NCBI RefSeq assembly: GCF_021869535.1
Contig: NW_026262690.1
Coordinates: forward strand, 15,091,001 to 15,155,000
DNA: 64,000 nt
Direction: 5' to 3'
Origin: Mytilus californianus
Lineage: Eukaryota > Mollusca > Bivalvia > Mytilida > Mytilidae
Below the pieces are notes generated by a model. The model ran no database searches and was not told the DNA's origin. It saw nothing but the letters and a program-made list of their open reading frames with translations. The translations under genes and the position numbers were made by a program. Position 1 is the first letter of the stretch; each line of letters begins with the position of its first letter. Below are positions 12,501 through 27,500 of the stretch, piece after piece.

Positions 12501-15500
12501 GCTAAATTCAAAAAATGAAATGAAAATTTAAGCATACAAGTAAAATTCGATCATGCAAAATGTGATGTATTTTGTTAATTAAGAATCTTTGATTGAAAAA
12601 AAGGTATTGAACAGACTTTTTGTCTTATAAGTGGAATATTTTTAGAGGTGTCTAATCTGTGTTGAGTATTTCAGATCTTACACATCTTCCTGCAGGCTCT
12701 GGAAAACACGTCAGCTGTATTTCTTTTAACTAACACCTAATGAAGGGAGGTATGATATCTGTTAAGGGGAAATGAGTGGCATTTCTATGGTAGAGAGTTT
12801 TCTAACATATTTTCACTATTTCAGATCTGAAGAGGCTATACTGGCAGGCTGGAGTTGACAACAAAGCAACTGTATTTATCTTTAATGACACACAAGTGGT
12901 AGAAGAAGGATTTTTAGAGGATGTCAACAACATCCTTAGTAGTGGAGAGGTTCCTAACCTTTATAAGGCTGATGAGTTTGAGGAGGTATGTTGGTGACCT
13001 TTCTGGTCATGGTTTAGAAGTTTTGATTGTAGATACAGTTGTGTCTGGATAACTTTTGTTCTAGTTTGACCAGTCCTCACGAAATTTTAAACCCAGGATT
13101 CTTGGCATAAAATAATGGTTGATGTTGGTTTTAAACATTCTGTCTTCTACCATTTCCAAGGGAGGGCCAAACAGGGTTAAAGGGGCTTAAAAAGACTGAT
13201 GTCAGAAAATTTTCAATTTTTTTCAATTGAATTCTGAAGAAAAAATTTCACCTAGGTTCTTTTTATCTTAACTGTCCATTGTAGATTTTACTGTTTTGGG
13301 GATATAATAAGCTGTTTCAGTTGCCTTTTCTGTGTGCAAACACATCACCATATTGCTTTTGACAAACAGTTGTCCAACTAAGCCTTGTTGGCATACCCTG
13401 GCGATATCATGCTGCAATTTTCCCTTGTTGGTATGCCAAGGCAGTATCATGCTGCTGTGTATTAATCCTTTTTTTTTTTGGAAAAGGAATGACAACACTC
13501 ATAATCATAATTACTATACATTTTGGTTAAAGGTCAATGGAGTTCATGGATAATAAATAGAAAATTAAAACATGAGGCCATATAAAATTAATTAATTGAT
13601 TCTTCTTCTAGTCTTTATTTGTTTTCTTAGCTCATCTTAAGTACTCCTTTAGAAACTATTAAATGTTTTTAAACAGCAACAGAAAATAAAAAGAAAACAA
13701 TACTTATATCATATTTACGCTTTCTTCAAAAGGATGCAGAGAATCTTTTTTTTTTGTATGGCCTCATATTGTACACACATATTTGTATTTGGATGTACAT
13801 TGTATTTTTGCGGAGACACTGTTTTGATTCTGTACAGATCATTTATTTGTGTTTATGCAGAAAAAATCAGGCTTCTATGTTATTTTTGACAATGTTTTTT
13901 TTGAAAAGGGAGATAATCTTTTTATCTTAATTATGCTCTGTACAGTTCCAACACAGTAAGCGATATTTCACGCAATATGTTTTGTTTCGTACAACTTGTG
14001 TTTTGTTTTGGTGTAAGTTGCTATGTTATCATGATTGTAATAAACAGACTTTATACATAAAGAACAAGGGTATTCCAAAGTATTTATAGATATTTCATTA
14101 TAATTTTTATTGTCAATATTTAATATAAAGTTAAAAAAAAAAAGTATAAAAAATCTGAAATTCTAACTGAGAGTGTTGTTGAAGATTTCACTTTTTTGTT
14201 ATATTATTTATATTATAGTAAAACTTTGATCTTTTGTGTAAATTAATCTCTATGAATTTTGGAAAACCTTTTGTTTAAATGTAAGATGCACATATATGTG
14301 GAGTTAGCACTTGGTTTGAGTGGGAAAATAAACAAATCTGAAAGTTTGTCCATATGTTGGTTTTGGGTTCTCTGCACTTATACTAACTTACCATAGATCT
14401 GAAATAAAATAAAAATGAACCATTTATTTATTGAAGATTTTTGGAAGGATATTTGAAATATTGTTTATATTGAGATTTTAAATCAATGATTTTATGTTTG
14501 TTTTGCATATATGTGTGTTAATTGCACTATGCTTGTATATGGACAGACTTTCAGAACTCAGTCAGTGAGACCTTTGGTACTCCAAAGAAATGCAGTCCTT
14601 GCTTGGAAACTTAAAAATTTTACACTAATTACTAATTACATTTGCTTTTTTTGTTGTGGTAGTTGCAGATTATGATTTTTTTTCACATTATTTGTACATT
14701 GCACATAAGTTCTAATTATTATGTAACTATAAGCTGATAAAAGATGTAAGGAAAAAAATATGCATGTTTGACTGAATAGATAGAATGTTTCATGAAATTA
14801 AAATTATTAATGAGAATTATAAAAATTTGCATGATTATCTAGTAATACCAAAAGTAATCTCGATTTAAAAGTTCTATGCATGACCTAGAAACATAACTTT
14901 CATTTATTGATATAAAAAATATACATTTTTTATAATTTTTGTAATGAATAGGGATGTTTGCCTCTAGTATTCAACAATTTTTCCATTGATAAATATAAAA
15001 ATAAGATATGGTATGTTGGCCAGTGAGACAACTATCCAACAGAGACCAAAGAATAAGGCTGTACAACTACAGGTTTCTGGATGTCCTGTAATTTTTCTAA
15101 AGAGAATGAAAATAAGCATCAAAATTATTTAAAAATAAAGGTTTATTGAGCTTATTATTGAGATATAAGCATTGGTATACACTGCACTAGACTTTTTGGT
15201 CTGAAAAGAATATCTCTGGAAAAAACTAATGTTTTACTGTAGGAAAATGCAGTAAAAATGACAAGAATTTAGAAATATTTTGACAATGACAAATATCAAG
15301 GTTACAGGGCAAAATTTCTAATACTTTACCTAGGATAAAATCTAATGGGTTATAAAATATTAAAAAAAATTTGGAAGAAACAGATGCAAACATCCTTAAG
15401 GTAAAAATATTGCTTTTTATTTTGAATGTTTTGCATACTAACACCTGTGTCAGTTACACCTGCATAATTTCCAAGCAAGGACAAAGCATGTGATTGCATC

Positions 15501-18500
15501 AGACTCAAGTTGTACAGAGGATAGCTACCATGGCAAATACATGTATGCTATATTATTAATTTTGTGCATCTTGTGTTTGAAAACTAGGTGCGAAATGCTC
15601 TGATTGACTCGGCCAAGAAAGAAGGTATTGACGAAAGCCCTCAGAGCATATTTGCATACCTGATTGATCGAGTTCGAGCCAACCTCCATGTAGTGCTGTG
15701 TATGAGTCCAGTTGGAGAACCATTCAGGTAGGCAATATTTATGAGTCCAGTTGGAGAACCATTCAGGTAGGCAATATTTATGAGTCCAGTCGGAGAACCA
15801 TTCAGGTAGGCAATATTTATGTGTCCAGTTGGAGAACCATTCAGGTAGGCAATATTTATGAGTCCAGTTTGAGATCCATTCAGGGAGGCAATATTTATAT
15901 GTCAAGTTGTAGAATCATTCAGGTAGGCAATATTTATGACTCCAGTTGCAGAACCATTCAGGTAGGCAATATTTTTTAGTCCAGTTTGAGAACCATTCAG
16001 GTAGGCAATATTTATATGTCAAGTTGTAGAATCATTCAGGTATGTAATATTTATGAGTCCAGTTGGAGAACCATTCAGGTAGGCAATATTTATGTATATG
16101 ATATGTTGGATTCTAGTTTGAAAACTTTTATAGGGGCAAGATATATCTATATAATGTGTACAATTCTAGTTGGAAAACCTTTGATTGTGGACAACATACA
16201 TTGTAAATCAACTAATTTTCACTTTTGTTTTCATGTAAAAATAACATGAATATCTATCATCGGGAATATGTCAAACTATATTATTAAGTCAAAAAGGAGA
16301 AAAATCATGTCAAGATTAGGTAGAAAGGGCCTTGAATTCCTGACATAAATGCAGACCTGTTGGTGACCTTCTGCTGTTGTCTGTTCTATGGTCGGGTTGT
16401 TGTCTCTTTGACACATTCCCCATTTCCATTCTCAATTTTAATTTTAGATATCATTAACATAATACAGAAAAACCAATTTTGAGCTATGATTGCCTAGTAC
16501 AATGTATTGGGATTGTTTTCTTTAATTCTACATATAGAAACTTTAGAAGCCTTTGCTTTATTATACAGAAACCGTATTCGTATGTATCCAGCCTTTGTGA
16601 ATTGTACAACAATAGATTGGTTCAGTGAATGGCCAGCAGATGCTTTACTAGAAGTAGCAGATAAATACTTAATGGAAGTACAGGTTGGCAATGACGATGA
16701 GGTACGGGTAACAGTATGGTTAACCTATTGATTAAGGTCAAACCTTATTATACCATTTCCTTCAGCTTTTGTAGTTGTCAATTGGATAACATTTATCTAA
16801 AAAATAAATTATTAGACAGTGACTTGAAAATTTTGATGGTTACATTTAGGGTTGAGACCCCTCAACGAATTGTTTTGAAATGTTTTATTTACATCTCTTA
16901 ATTTTTTTTGTATTTGCAAAAAGAAAATCAGAACCTTCATCTCTTTAGTTATTTGCATTTATTTATTAATGGTCTTTTGTATTTATTATTTATTGCTCAT
17001 TTACATTTATTATTTAATGCTCTTTCACATGAAAGTATTTTTCTATTGTGCTAAAACAATGTTTACTAATACAAGATTATTGCATGGCAAATATTAAAGA
17101 TGTATTAAATTTTTGCATAAGAATTACAAAAATATGCTTGTTTTCGTGTTCCATGTTAAGAGATGGTATAATAAGGTTATGCTATTAAGGATTTTGAGCT
17201 TTCATATGATGAAATGATATATTTTGTACAAGTACATTTGAAATTATTTGCACATGTTTGTAATTCCTTATTATTTTTCAAAATACAAAACCTTTTACTG
17301 CACAATAAATATCCCTATTGTAAATCAAAATTTTATTATTAATATTTTAACAAGCTGCACTTAAAACTTATAAAAAATGTATTTACACAACATGATAGTC
17401 TTGAAAATTCACACCAAATACTTTTGTCTTCCATGAATTAAAACTGTGCATATAATTGTACTGATGAATTGCACTGCAGAGTGACCTTCGCACAACATAC
17501 CAGCTTGAACTTGCTATCTGAAAGAAAAAAAAAAACAATTCTGTTGAGTTGTTTCCCTTTCTAAAGATATAAGTGAGATTCTTATTAAACAGTTTTTACA
17601 TCAATCGTTTTGCCTTTTTTTTTAACTCGTTTTTTAAATTCAAAGAAGAAACAAATGAAATCTGAAGAAATACGAAGATGGGTAAGAATGGAGTAGGAAT
17701 TAGTTTCAAAATATTTTTTAAAACTTATTAGATTAAGAAGGAAATGGGACTATATTAGATTAAAGAAGGAATTGGGACTATATTAGTTTAAAGAAGGAAT
17801 TGGGACTATATTAGATTAAATAGGAAATGGGACTATATTAGATTAAAGAAGGAATTGGGACTATATTAGATTAAATAGGAATTGGGACTATATTAGATTG
17901 AGGAAGGAATTGGGACTATATTAGATTAAAGAAGGAATTGGGAGTATATTAGATTAAAGAAGGACATGGGAATATATTAGATTAAAGAAAAAAATAGGAA
18001 TATCTAATTCAGGACTTTTTGTTTTGCCTGAACAAAGACAAAGGCAAGACATAAGGGTGCTGTTTGTGGCAGCATATACGTAGCCATCAACAATTTGTTA
18101 TAGTTTCTGATTAGGTCAGTACCAATGGAATTTGTTATAATAAGTTAGTGATATTTGTTATGTAGTTGTATAAGCTTTGGCATATCTCATTTTCACAGAG
18201 ATTTTTGGCCATGAACATTCAGTCATGGTTCATTGACTGGATGTTTTATATAGTTTACATGTTCAAGTATTGCCATTTTAGTATCAATATTTGCAGTTTA
18301 CTATCAAAATTACATTCAGTGGAGACATATATCTGTGTCAAAAGCTTGTTTTTTAAATGGGGAAAGTAAAATAGATTTATAATTTTCTTATTATCACTAT
18401 GTAAATTTGTTTAAAAAGAATTTTTTAAGAACTGAAATCAGGTTCTTGTGCTGAATTGAAGCTTATACTTCATTTATTGAGCAGAAAAGAATTCTTTATT

Positions 18501-21500
18501 GTTGATTATAACATGAAAATGTGTTAAATACGTAACTGAAGTCAAAATACTTTCCACATCACTTTGATAAAAAAATAAGTCCTCGTTGGTCAGTACATAA
18601 TATAATAAATATACTCTGTCAATATTCTAGTCCTATAGATATCAGGATTCATGAATACAATAACAATATTCTAGTCCTTTAGATATCAGGATTCATGAAT
18701 AGAATAACGATATTCTAGTCCTACAGATATCAGGATTCATGAATAGAATAACGATATTCTAGACCTATAGATATCAGGATTCTTGAATAGAATAACGATA
18801 TTCTAGTCCTATAGATATCAGGATTCTTGAATAGAATAACAATATTCTAGTCCTATAGATATCAGGATTTATGAATAGAATAACGATATTCTAGTCCTAT
18901 AGATATCAGGATTCATGAAGAGAATAAATTTAAAAATAGAACACTGATCTATACATAAAATGCAGTTTTACATTAATGGTTCTTAAATAAAATGATTTTC
19001 CATTTTTAAAGAAGTACACTGATTCATGAATTAAATTCAAGTAAGTACACTGATTCAGAAATAAGATACAATAAGTAAGTTCACTGATTCAGGAATAAAA
19101 TACAATAAGTACACTGGTCTGATCCAGAAATAAATACAATAAGTACACTGATTCAGGAATATGATACAATAAGTACACTCAATCATGAATAAAATACAAT
19201 CAGAAAATACACTGATTCAGGAATAAGATACAATAAGTAAGTTCACTGATTCAGGAATAAAATACAATAAGTACACTGATTCAGGAATAAAATACAACAA
19301 GTACCCTGATTTAGGAATAAAATACAATATATTATCATAAAATACAAATTATTTTGGGTTTTATTGTCATTTCATTACCAGCCTAGTAAGGTGAGAATTT
19401 TGATATCTTTATAAACTTTTGATTTCTTAAACTGATGAACAGACAATTAACCATGCATGAGAAGATATTAAATTGTTCAACCAAAAATTAATCGATTGGA
19501 GTTTCAAAGCTTCATCTAATCAGTATACCATAGAATAAATATATTTCTAATTGTTTGAGATATATTTTTGAATTTTCAGAAAAAGAAGGTGAGGTTCACA
19601 TAGCGTTAGTGAAAACAAAACAAAACAAAATGGCTTCAGGGTCTGTCCACCACAGCTTGACTATACTGTATCTCCTGCAAACTGTTACCAAGCTGTATTA
19701 AAACATCTTTATTCTGCTTTCTTGAAGGCAGTTACAACATGCTATCATTACATTGTTTTATTAGATCCAAATAACAGTTTTTGATGAAATATTTGTTGAA
19801 ATTCCAAAAGATTTTATGAATAGATTGTATTTAATTTAGACACAGTGAATTAAGTTCATGTTCAAGAGTATAAAGCAGGATGAAGATGTGTTTATATGAA
19901 GCAGCAATCACAACTGTCATGGCTTGGGCCTTTCTATATATATAATAATGTTATAGCCTCCTGTCTCCCTTTTACATATTATGCAGGTTTCCTCCATTGA
20001 TCTTTACATTTATTCCCTTTCAATGGTTAAAAGTTGGAAAATATGAAAATGAATATAACATATTTTTCTTATTTCCGGACTATTATGTAAAAACAATGAG
20101 GAAAAAAAGAAAGAAACAAAAACAATTGATAACTGTTTTACCTTAGGGACATAAAAGTTTTGTTTTAAGTGAAAATATGATTTTTTTAAAGATTGAAAAT
20201 CAATGTATTTGCCAAAAAAGGGAGATAACCTGTGTAATTTGATAAAAGGAATTTCCACTACATAACTACATACACCAATGTAATGTTATTTTCAGTTTCA
20301 GGATTAAAGCTGTTGACACCTTCATTGTATAGCATTTATATGCTGTAATAAGTATTTTGTTTACAGATCTTTCCTGAGAAAATATTGTAAATTTGAACCT
20401 TTTAATAAGTTACTTGAAATATATGCAGTTTGTTTTATCATGTAGTGAGAGAAAATATATTTCATGCAATGTATTTGACTCCAATATAACCAGTGTTTAT
20501 CAAGATTCCATGTTTACCAAGTACATATATTTTTATTTATTTTTTTTGCTTTTTCCCAATTAACAAATACATGTTTTAAATGTTAAAATTGTCAAAACAA
20601 TATAAATTTGTAATGATATTCTGAAAATTACATGTGAAGAATATAATTAGCATGATAGTTTTGTAACTCAATTAACCAAAGTTTCAGAAGCACATACCAT
20701 TCTGTCAGTAACAAATATTTTACTGAAGTAATTTTCAAACTCTACAGTAAAATCTGCTGTCATATTCTATGCTGTCAGTCTTAACTTAAAAATATCTTCC
20801 TCTGAATTAATAATGTTTTTAAAACTTCTGATTCTGAATAATAATTAAATTGTAATTTTGATTATAAGTTAGTATTAACATTGCATGACATTTAAATGCA
20901 TGAATGATACAATGATTATGATTTTTACAGCTCAAAGTACAAATTTTGATTTTGAACTTTTACAAACATAATAGATTGGGTTGTTATTTAATTGGGGAGG
21001 GGGTTAGTTTTTTTAACTGAAAGTTAACATTGTACTTTTTTACCTGTATAGAACTGATTTGATCCAGTTTTATTTATAAATGAGCCTCTGATTAATTATT
21101 ACAGTCCAGAAGGGTTTGGAGTCAGTGGGTAGGTCATTGCAAAATCCAAGTTATGTTTAAATCACACATAATTCATGTTCAAAACCTGTCCAGAATCAAG
21201 CTTAATAATTAAGACTAGAAAAGGTAAAAATGCAAGCATAACTTTTCTTTTGATGTTTTAAAAACAGACCTATGTTTTACACTTTCCTGTTTAATACCTG
21301 AGAGTATTTGCCTTATGTACTGTCTAAGTTACATATGGAGAATTTATGATTACTCGCAGTTACCTACTGATTTACCCATTGTTTTCTCTTCTTTTCCAAG
21401 TTACCCATTGGAGAATATTTGTCTCAATATACGGTCTCCGTTACCCATTGAACATAAAGCAACCAAAATCAATCAATCCAAGTCACCCATTGGAGAATAT

Positions 21501-24500
21501 TATCAATTTACAGTCTTAGTTACCTATTGGAGAATATTTGTCTCAATTTACACTCTCAGTTACCCATTGGAGAATATTTGTCTTAGACATAGAAGTTAAC
21601 AACTATAGGTAACCGTACAGCCTTCAACAATGAGCAAAACCCATACCGCATAGTCACCTATTAAAGGCCCCAAAATGACAAATGTAAAACAATTCAAACA
21701 AGAAAACTAAAGGTCTGATTTATGTACAAATTATTTGTCTGAATAGATTGTCTCCGTTACACACTGGCGAATATAAGTCTAATATACTGTCTCAGTAACC
21801 CATTGGAGACTATTTGTCTAATGTCATTTACCCTTTGGAAAATATTTGTCTTGTCTTAAGGTATTTTTTAGCTTCCAATTGTTAAGTATTTGTATTAATT
21901 TTATACCCCTATTTTAGGAGTGGAGTCTATATTGCAATCACCCTATCTGTATGTCTATGTCTGTTTGTCCTTTGTCCAACAATTGTTTTTGTCTCACTTT
22001 TCTTTGGTACTACTGAACAGAAGAACATCATATTTGGTCAACAGCTTGCCAGTGATGAGTTGTAACATTTTAAGACTTTTTAGATATGTCAGATATTCAC
22101 TTCCTGTTTGCTAATACTTTCATTTTTTTTAATATGTTGAATGAACTTAATGTTTTTACCTTACATATCTCTAGTTCAACTGAACAGAATTCTTTATTTA
22201 AAACCTGCTACTTTAGGAATTGTCTTGTTTAGAAATATGGTAAAACTCTCAGAAAAAGGTCTTCACCACCTGAATTAAAAAATAATTATTCTGTCCAAAC
22301 CTTAATCAGTAAAACAATAAACAGAACTAGTGTTCTTTCAAACTTTTCAGGACTGTACTGCTATGTTAGAATTTGGATAAGAATATGAAAAAATCCTCTA
22401 AAACATTAATTGTTCTTTAGATACTCCAATGTTTGGTTTAGGAATATATATGTGAAAGCTGATCCATGTTTTTTTTTTGTTTATTAGTCTACATGAATGT
22501 TACAGATTATGCACTCATTGATGTATGTTGCAATGGTATTGCATTTTAAAAATGTTGGAAAAATATGCCTATCTTTTTGTAGTTTTTTAAAAAGCATTAT
22601 AGTTTATTGTTATCATTTAATTAGTTTAATTGAGATAATAATTATTTTTTATATGATGAAAATACATGAGATTAGTGCGTGATTTATAACATTATTACAT
22701 CTATTTTAGGATAAGTTGAAACCTAGTTTGGCCCAGATGTTCTCTACTATGCACAAATCAGTGTCAGAATTCTCCAGAAAGATGTTGATAGAAATGAAAC
22801 GGCACAACTATGTTACACCTACAAACTACCTTGAACTTGTCAGTGGATATAAAAAGTATGTTATAATACTGATCAACTCTGAAATTATGTAGTAAAATTA
22901 GGGTTCATATCATTGATGTAGCTGGCCTTAAACAGTTTGGCTGTATCTTGTTTTAACTTGTTTTTAATGATTGATTTGTTTGTGTCCTTATCAATTTATG
23001 TCATTGAGCAGACTTTATGAATCATGTTCAGAAACAACTTTTGTGGACATCAGGTACCAGGTATATATTTCAAGATTTCTGGAGTAGAATAACAGAGATA
23101 GGATTGTCCAATCCTTATGCTGTTTCTTTCTAGTAAAAATTTCCATATATAGCTATAATCTTGCTACAACATCCTAATGGAGGTTGACAGAATTATCCTC
23201 TCTTTTGTAAGGTCTTATTTTCATAAACTCGATACAGAAATGTGTTGTCTAAACTAAACATAAGTAGTAGAACTTTTAAAACTGATGTACGCTTAAGATT
23301 AGTTCAAGTCAGATTATAATGGAGAACAGGTTACACTTTGTCTGTATATTGAGAAAGAATGGCTGTACTATATAATTTTCTCTGTAGTCTTCTGAATGAT
23401 AAGAAGAAGGAATTAGGAGATCAGGCAAACAAGCTACGTAATGGATTGAGTAAGATTGATGAAACAAGAGAGAAAGTAAAGAACATGACCGTAGAGTTAG
23501 AGGAAGCTAAGGTTAAAGTTGTACAGTTTCAGAAACAATGTGATGAATATTTAGTGGTCATTGTACAACAGAAACGGGATGCTGATGAACAACAGAAGGT
23601 AGACTAACTTATGCTATAGATAGGGAGGGGTGGGGGGAGTTAGACAAAGTAAGTCATTGTACAACAGAAATGGAATGCTGATGAACAACAGAAGGTAGAC
23701 TAACTTATGCTATAGATAGGGAGGGGATGGGGGAGTTAGACAAAGTTAGTCATTGTACAACAGAAATGGGATGTTGATGAACAACAGAAGGTAGACTAAT
23801 ATATGTTATAGATAGGGAGGGGTTGGGGGGAGTTAGACAAAGTTAGTCATTGTACAACAGAAACTGGGTGCTGATGAACAACAGAAGGTAGACTAATATA
23901 TGTTATAGATAGGGAGGGGTGGGGAGAGTTAGACAAAGTTAGTCATTGTACAACAGAAACGGGATGCTGATGAACAACAGAAGGTAGACTAATATATGTT
24001 ATAGATAAGGAGGGGGTGGGGGGAGTTAGACAAAGTTATTCATTGTACAACAGAAACTGGGTGCTGATGAACAACAGAAGGTAGACTAATATATGTTATA
24101 GATGGGGAGGGGTTGGGGGGAGTTAGACAAAGTTAGTCATTGTACAACAGAAACGGGATGCTGATGAACAACAGAAGGTAGACTAACTTATGCTATAGAT
24201 AGGGAGGGGTGGGGGGAGTTAGACAAAGTTAGTCATTGTACAACAGAAACGGGATGCTGATGAACAACAGAAGGTAGACTAATATATGTTATAGATAAGG
24301 AGGGGGTGGGGGAGTTAGACAAAGCCATGGTTAAAATAATGCAATAAAACTAAAGTGTGACAGCTATGATGGAATGTTGCTTAGTGGTTATCATACAACA
24401 CTAAAGAACTACAATTAATAGGTATTAAGTTGTGAAAATATGTAATTTGTAGTTAAAGGGAGTAAAGATATTTGTTTTTAAAATTTTTGAAATAAGACTG

Positions 24501-27500
24501 TAAAAATGTCAGAATATTACATGCAAATCTATAAGATCTGGATTGCTTGATAAACATTGTGTCAGCACATATTGGCTATATCTTGGAGATAATTCTCTTT
24601 TGGTAGTATTGGAAAAGGTTTGTGAGCAAGATATTAAAGTTAAAAAGTAAATGAATATCTGATTCAGGGATTTGTAATATTAAAGCATAAATTATCATAC
24701 ATGTAATTTACATTTATTTACAGTCAGTAGCACAGAAGAGTGAGAGAATTGGTGAAGAAGAAGTTAAATGTCAACACATGGCTGATTTAGCTCAGAATGA
24801 TTTGAATGAAGCTTTGCCAGCTCTGCAGGAAGCTATTTTGGTAAATTACCTGTTTTGTATGATACAAAAAGTTATTGGTTAACTGTATTGGGTTTATATA
24901 TTTATTGTTGGGTACACATGTCGGTCTGACAGTGTTTATCTGACCTTGACTTTTTTTCATTGATCATTGATAATGATAATTTTCTGTTTTTACTGTAGTG
25001 AAACCTTGATGTTAAAGACTTTCAACATAAAATTCAATCATGATTAACCAAAAAGTGTGTTTACTCTTGTATAATGACCAGCATAGAATTCTTAGTATTT
25101 TGAATTAATAAAAAAAGTTCTTACCTGTGTAATTTTCATTGGACCCATAGAATATAATAAAATAACTTGTTAATACATAGAGATGTTCTATCCTATAAAA
25201 ACAGGCTCTAGAATCACTGAATAAGAAAGACATGACAGAAATCAAGTCTTATGCTAAACCTCCAGGACTAGTAGAGAAAGTGTTGGAAGCTGTCATGATC
25301 CTCAGGGGCAATGAACCTACCTGGTTAGAGGCCAAGAAACAACTAGGTAAGACTTATATAAAATCAGCTTTTAACATACTTTATGCTTTGTATTCCCGCC
25401 TTAACTGTCAAGAAAAAAGTGGTAGGATAAATGAAAAAGAGGGAAACAGTTTACTATTTGTTTTACCTAAAAATGTAGATTTTGTAGGTATACGTTCCTG
25501 TACTTAACTAAAAAGTAATGAAAAGTTGTACTTTGCGGTTACAAAAAAAATTGCAGCATTTATGTAAATTTGTAAACATAAAACAAATTTTAGAACTTAC
25601 ATTTTATCTATATGAATTTTTCAGGTGACCAGAATTTCATTAAACAGTTGATGAACTTTGATAAGGACAATATTACTGATCGTATTCTGAAAAAGATAGG
25701 TACATATTGTACTCAGTCTGACTTCCAACCAGAAGTGGTTGGCCGTGTCTCAACTGCTGCTAAGTCCTTGTGTATGTGGGTGAGAGCTATGGAAGTGTAC
25801 GGCAGAATCTATAGGGTAGTGGAGCCAAAGAAACAAAGACTGCATGCTGCTCAAAGTCAATTGAAAGAGAAACAGGATGCTCTCAGTGAGGCTAAAGCTA
25901 AACTAGCTGAAGTGGAAGCTAAAATGGCACAACTCAAGAAGGAATATGATGAGAAGTTAGCACAGAAGGAAGAATTAAAGCGTAAAGCTGAATATACAGA
26001 GATGATGTTAGATAGAGCTGGAAAACTTGTGGAAGGACTTGCTGGGGAAAGAATTAGATGGGAGGAAACTGTTAAGGTAAGATTAAAATGGGGAGATTGT
26101 CGGGGAAAACTTGTAGGGGGATTGGCTAGGGAAAATTAGACGAGAGGAAACTGAGATGAAGTTGCACTTGGAGGACAATCTGGGAGAGCTGTTAGAAGGA
26201 TTTGCTGGGAATGGAATAAGACAAACAAATTTTTTTAAACAGTTACATATTGATTTTTAGTGTCTTCAAAATGATTTTGATTGCAAAGTATCTATTTCCA
26301 TTTGATATAAAAAAAAAAACTTTCTAATTGTTGCATATAATTTTACTATAAGAAAATCTTTTTTATGTATTTTGCAGCAATTAGAAAAGAGAATGGGTTT
26401 CTTACCAGGAGATTGTCTTATTGCAGCAGCTTTTATGTCCTACATGGGACCATTCTTATCAGAGTATAGAGATCAGATGGTTCAGAAGATATGGCTGGCT
26501 GAGGTATTTACACATTAGGGAATTTAGTACCATTCACCTTAGAAAGATAACTGTCATGTTCTTAATGGGACCATTCTTAAAAAAGGGAACACATGGTTCA
26601 GATGATATGTTTAGCTGAGATATGCAGACATAGAGGGGAATGTAGTAAGGCTCCATCCAATAAAGATAAATATTGCTACTCTCTTAAATTTTCCTTTGAT
26701 TCTTCTACTGTGGATTCATTTATTTTCGTGGGTTTCCATTTTCGTGGATTGAGGAAAAGCTGCATCTTAGTGGATAATTGATTTTGTGGTTTTGACAAAG
26801 TCTGCATACAAGCTTATAGAAAATTTGTAATTTGTTAAACATTGAAATTCGTGGTTCACCTGTATCCACGAATTAAGCGTAAATTGGTGTCCAAAGAATA
26901 ACAATGAATCCACAGTATAAAATAATTTTCCATCTCAAGCTACTTGACTGAGATTGGTTTTCATTGTCGAGTAAACTGAAAATGTGATGAAGTCATAAGT
27001 CCAACATTATTGACATTGCTTAGACCATATGATAAACAGAATATCTATGGTCTTTCAAACTCTAGGAAGTTTCTCTGCTATACATTATCTCTGGGCTTGT
27101 TATAACCCCACAAAGAAAGGGGGAGGTATATAGGAATCAGCCTGTCAGTTTTTCTGTCTGTCTAGACCAACTTTGTTATCCTTTGTTTGAATCACTTCAA
27201 ACTTTGTAGAATAATTGATCATAATATGCAATGATTGCCACATGTAGGAATATTTACTCTGTTTAGGTTATCCAGAATTATGCCCCTTTCATCTTAGAAA
27301 TTTTGACCATTTTTAGAACCAACCTTGTCATCACAACTCCTTCTACATGGTTTATCGCATCTACAAGAAACTTTGTACATTGTTTGATCCTAATATACAG
27401 ATGTGCTTGTGGATAGGATGTTCATGTCTATTGTAATATTATATGAACTATATTCCTTGCCCAGAAACACAGTTATTCAGACTTCAAATGATACTTAAAG

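Larger units (their letters stand above)
16702..22709 (+). other. 6.0-kb DNAH2 intron (e17-e18) rich in minisatellites
   Basis: The largest intron in the window. It holds four tandem arrays listed separately (17,735; 18,600; 19,005; 21,320) and a diverged stretch at 21,890-22,110 resembling a common molluscan repeat. No exon is needed here: e17 and e18 join in frame. Confidence 0.7.

Noticed and set aside
15525..15979. Repetitive ORFs on both strands (126 aa minus, 93 aa plus)
   Set aside because: They follow the 39-bp tandem repeat, whose period is a multiple of three; they overlap exon e16 and have no recognisable domain.
17735..19335. Regular arrays that might suggest CRISPR
   Set aside because: Units are head-to-tail without unique spacers, in an animal gene intron; ordinary minisatellites.
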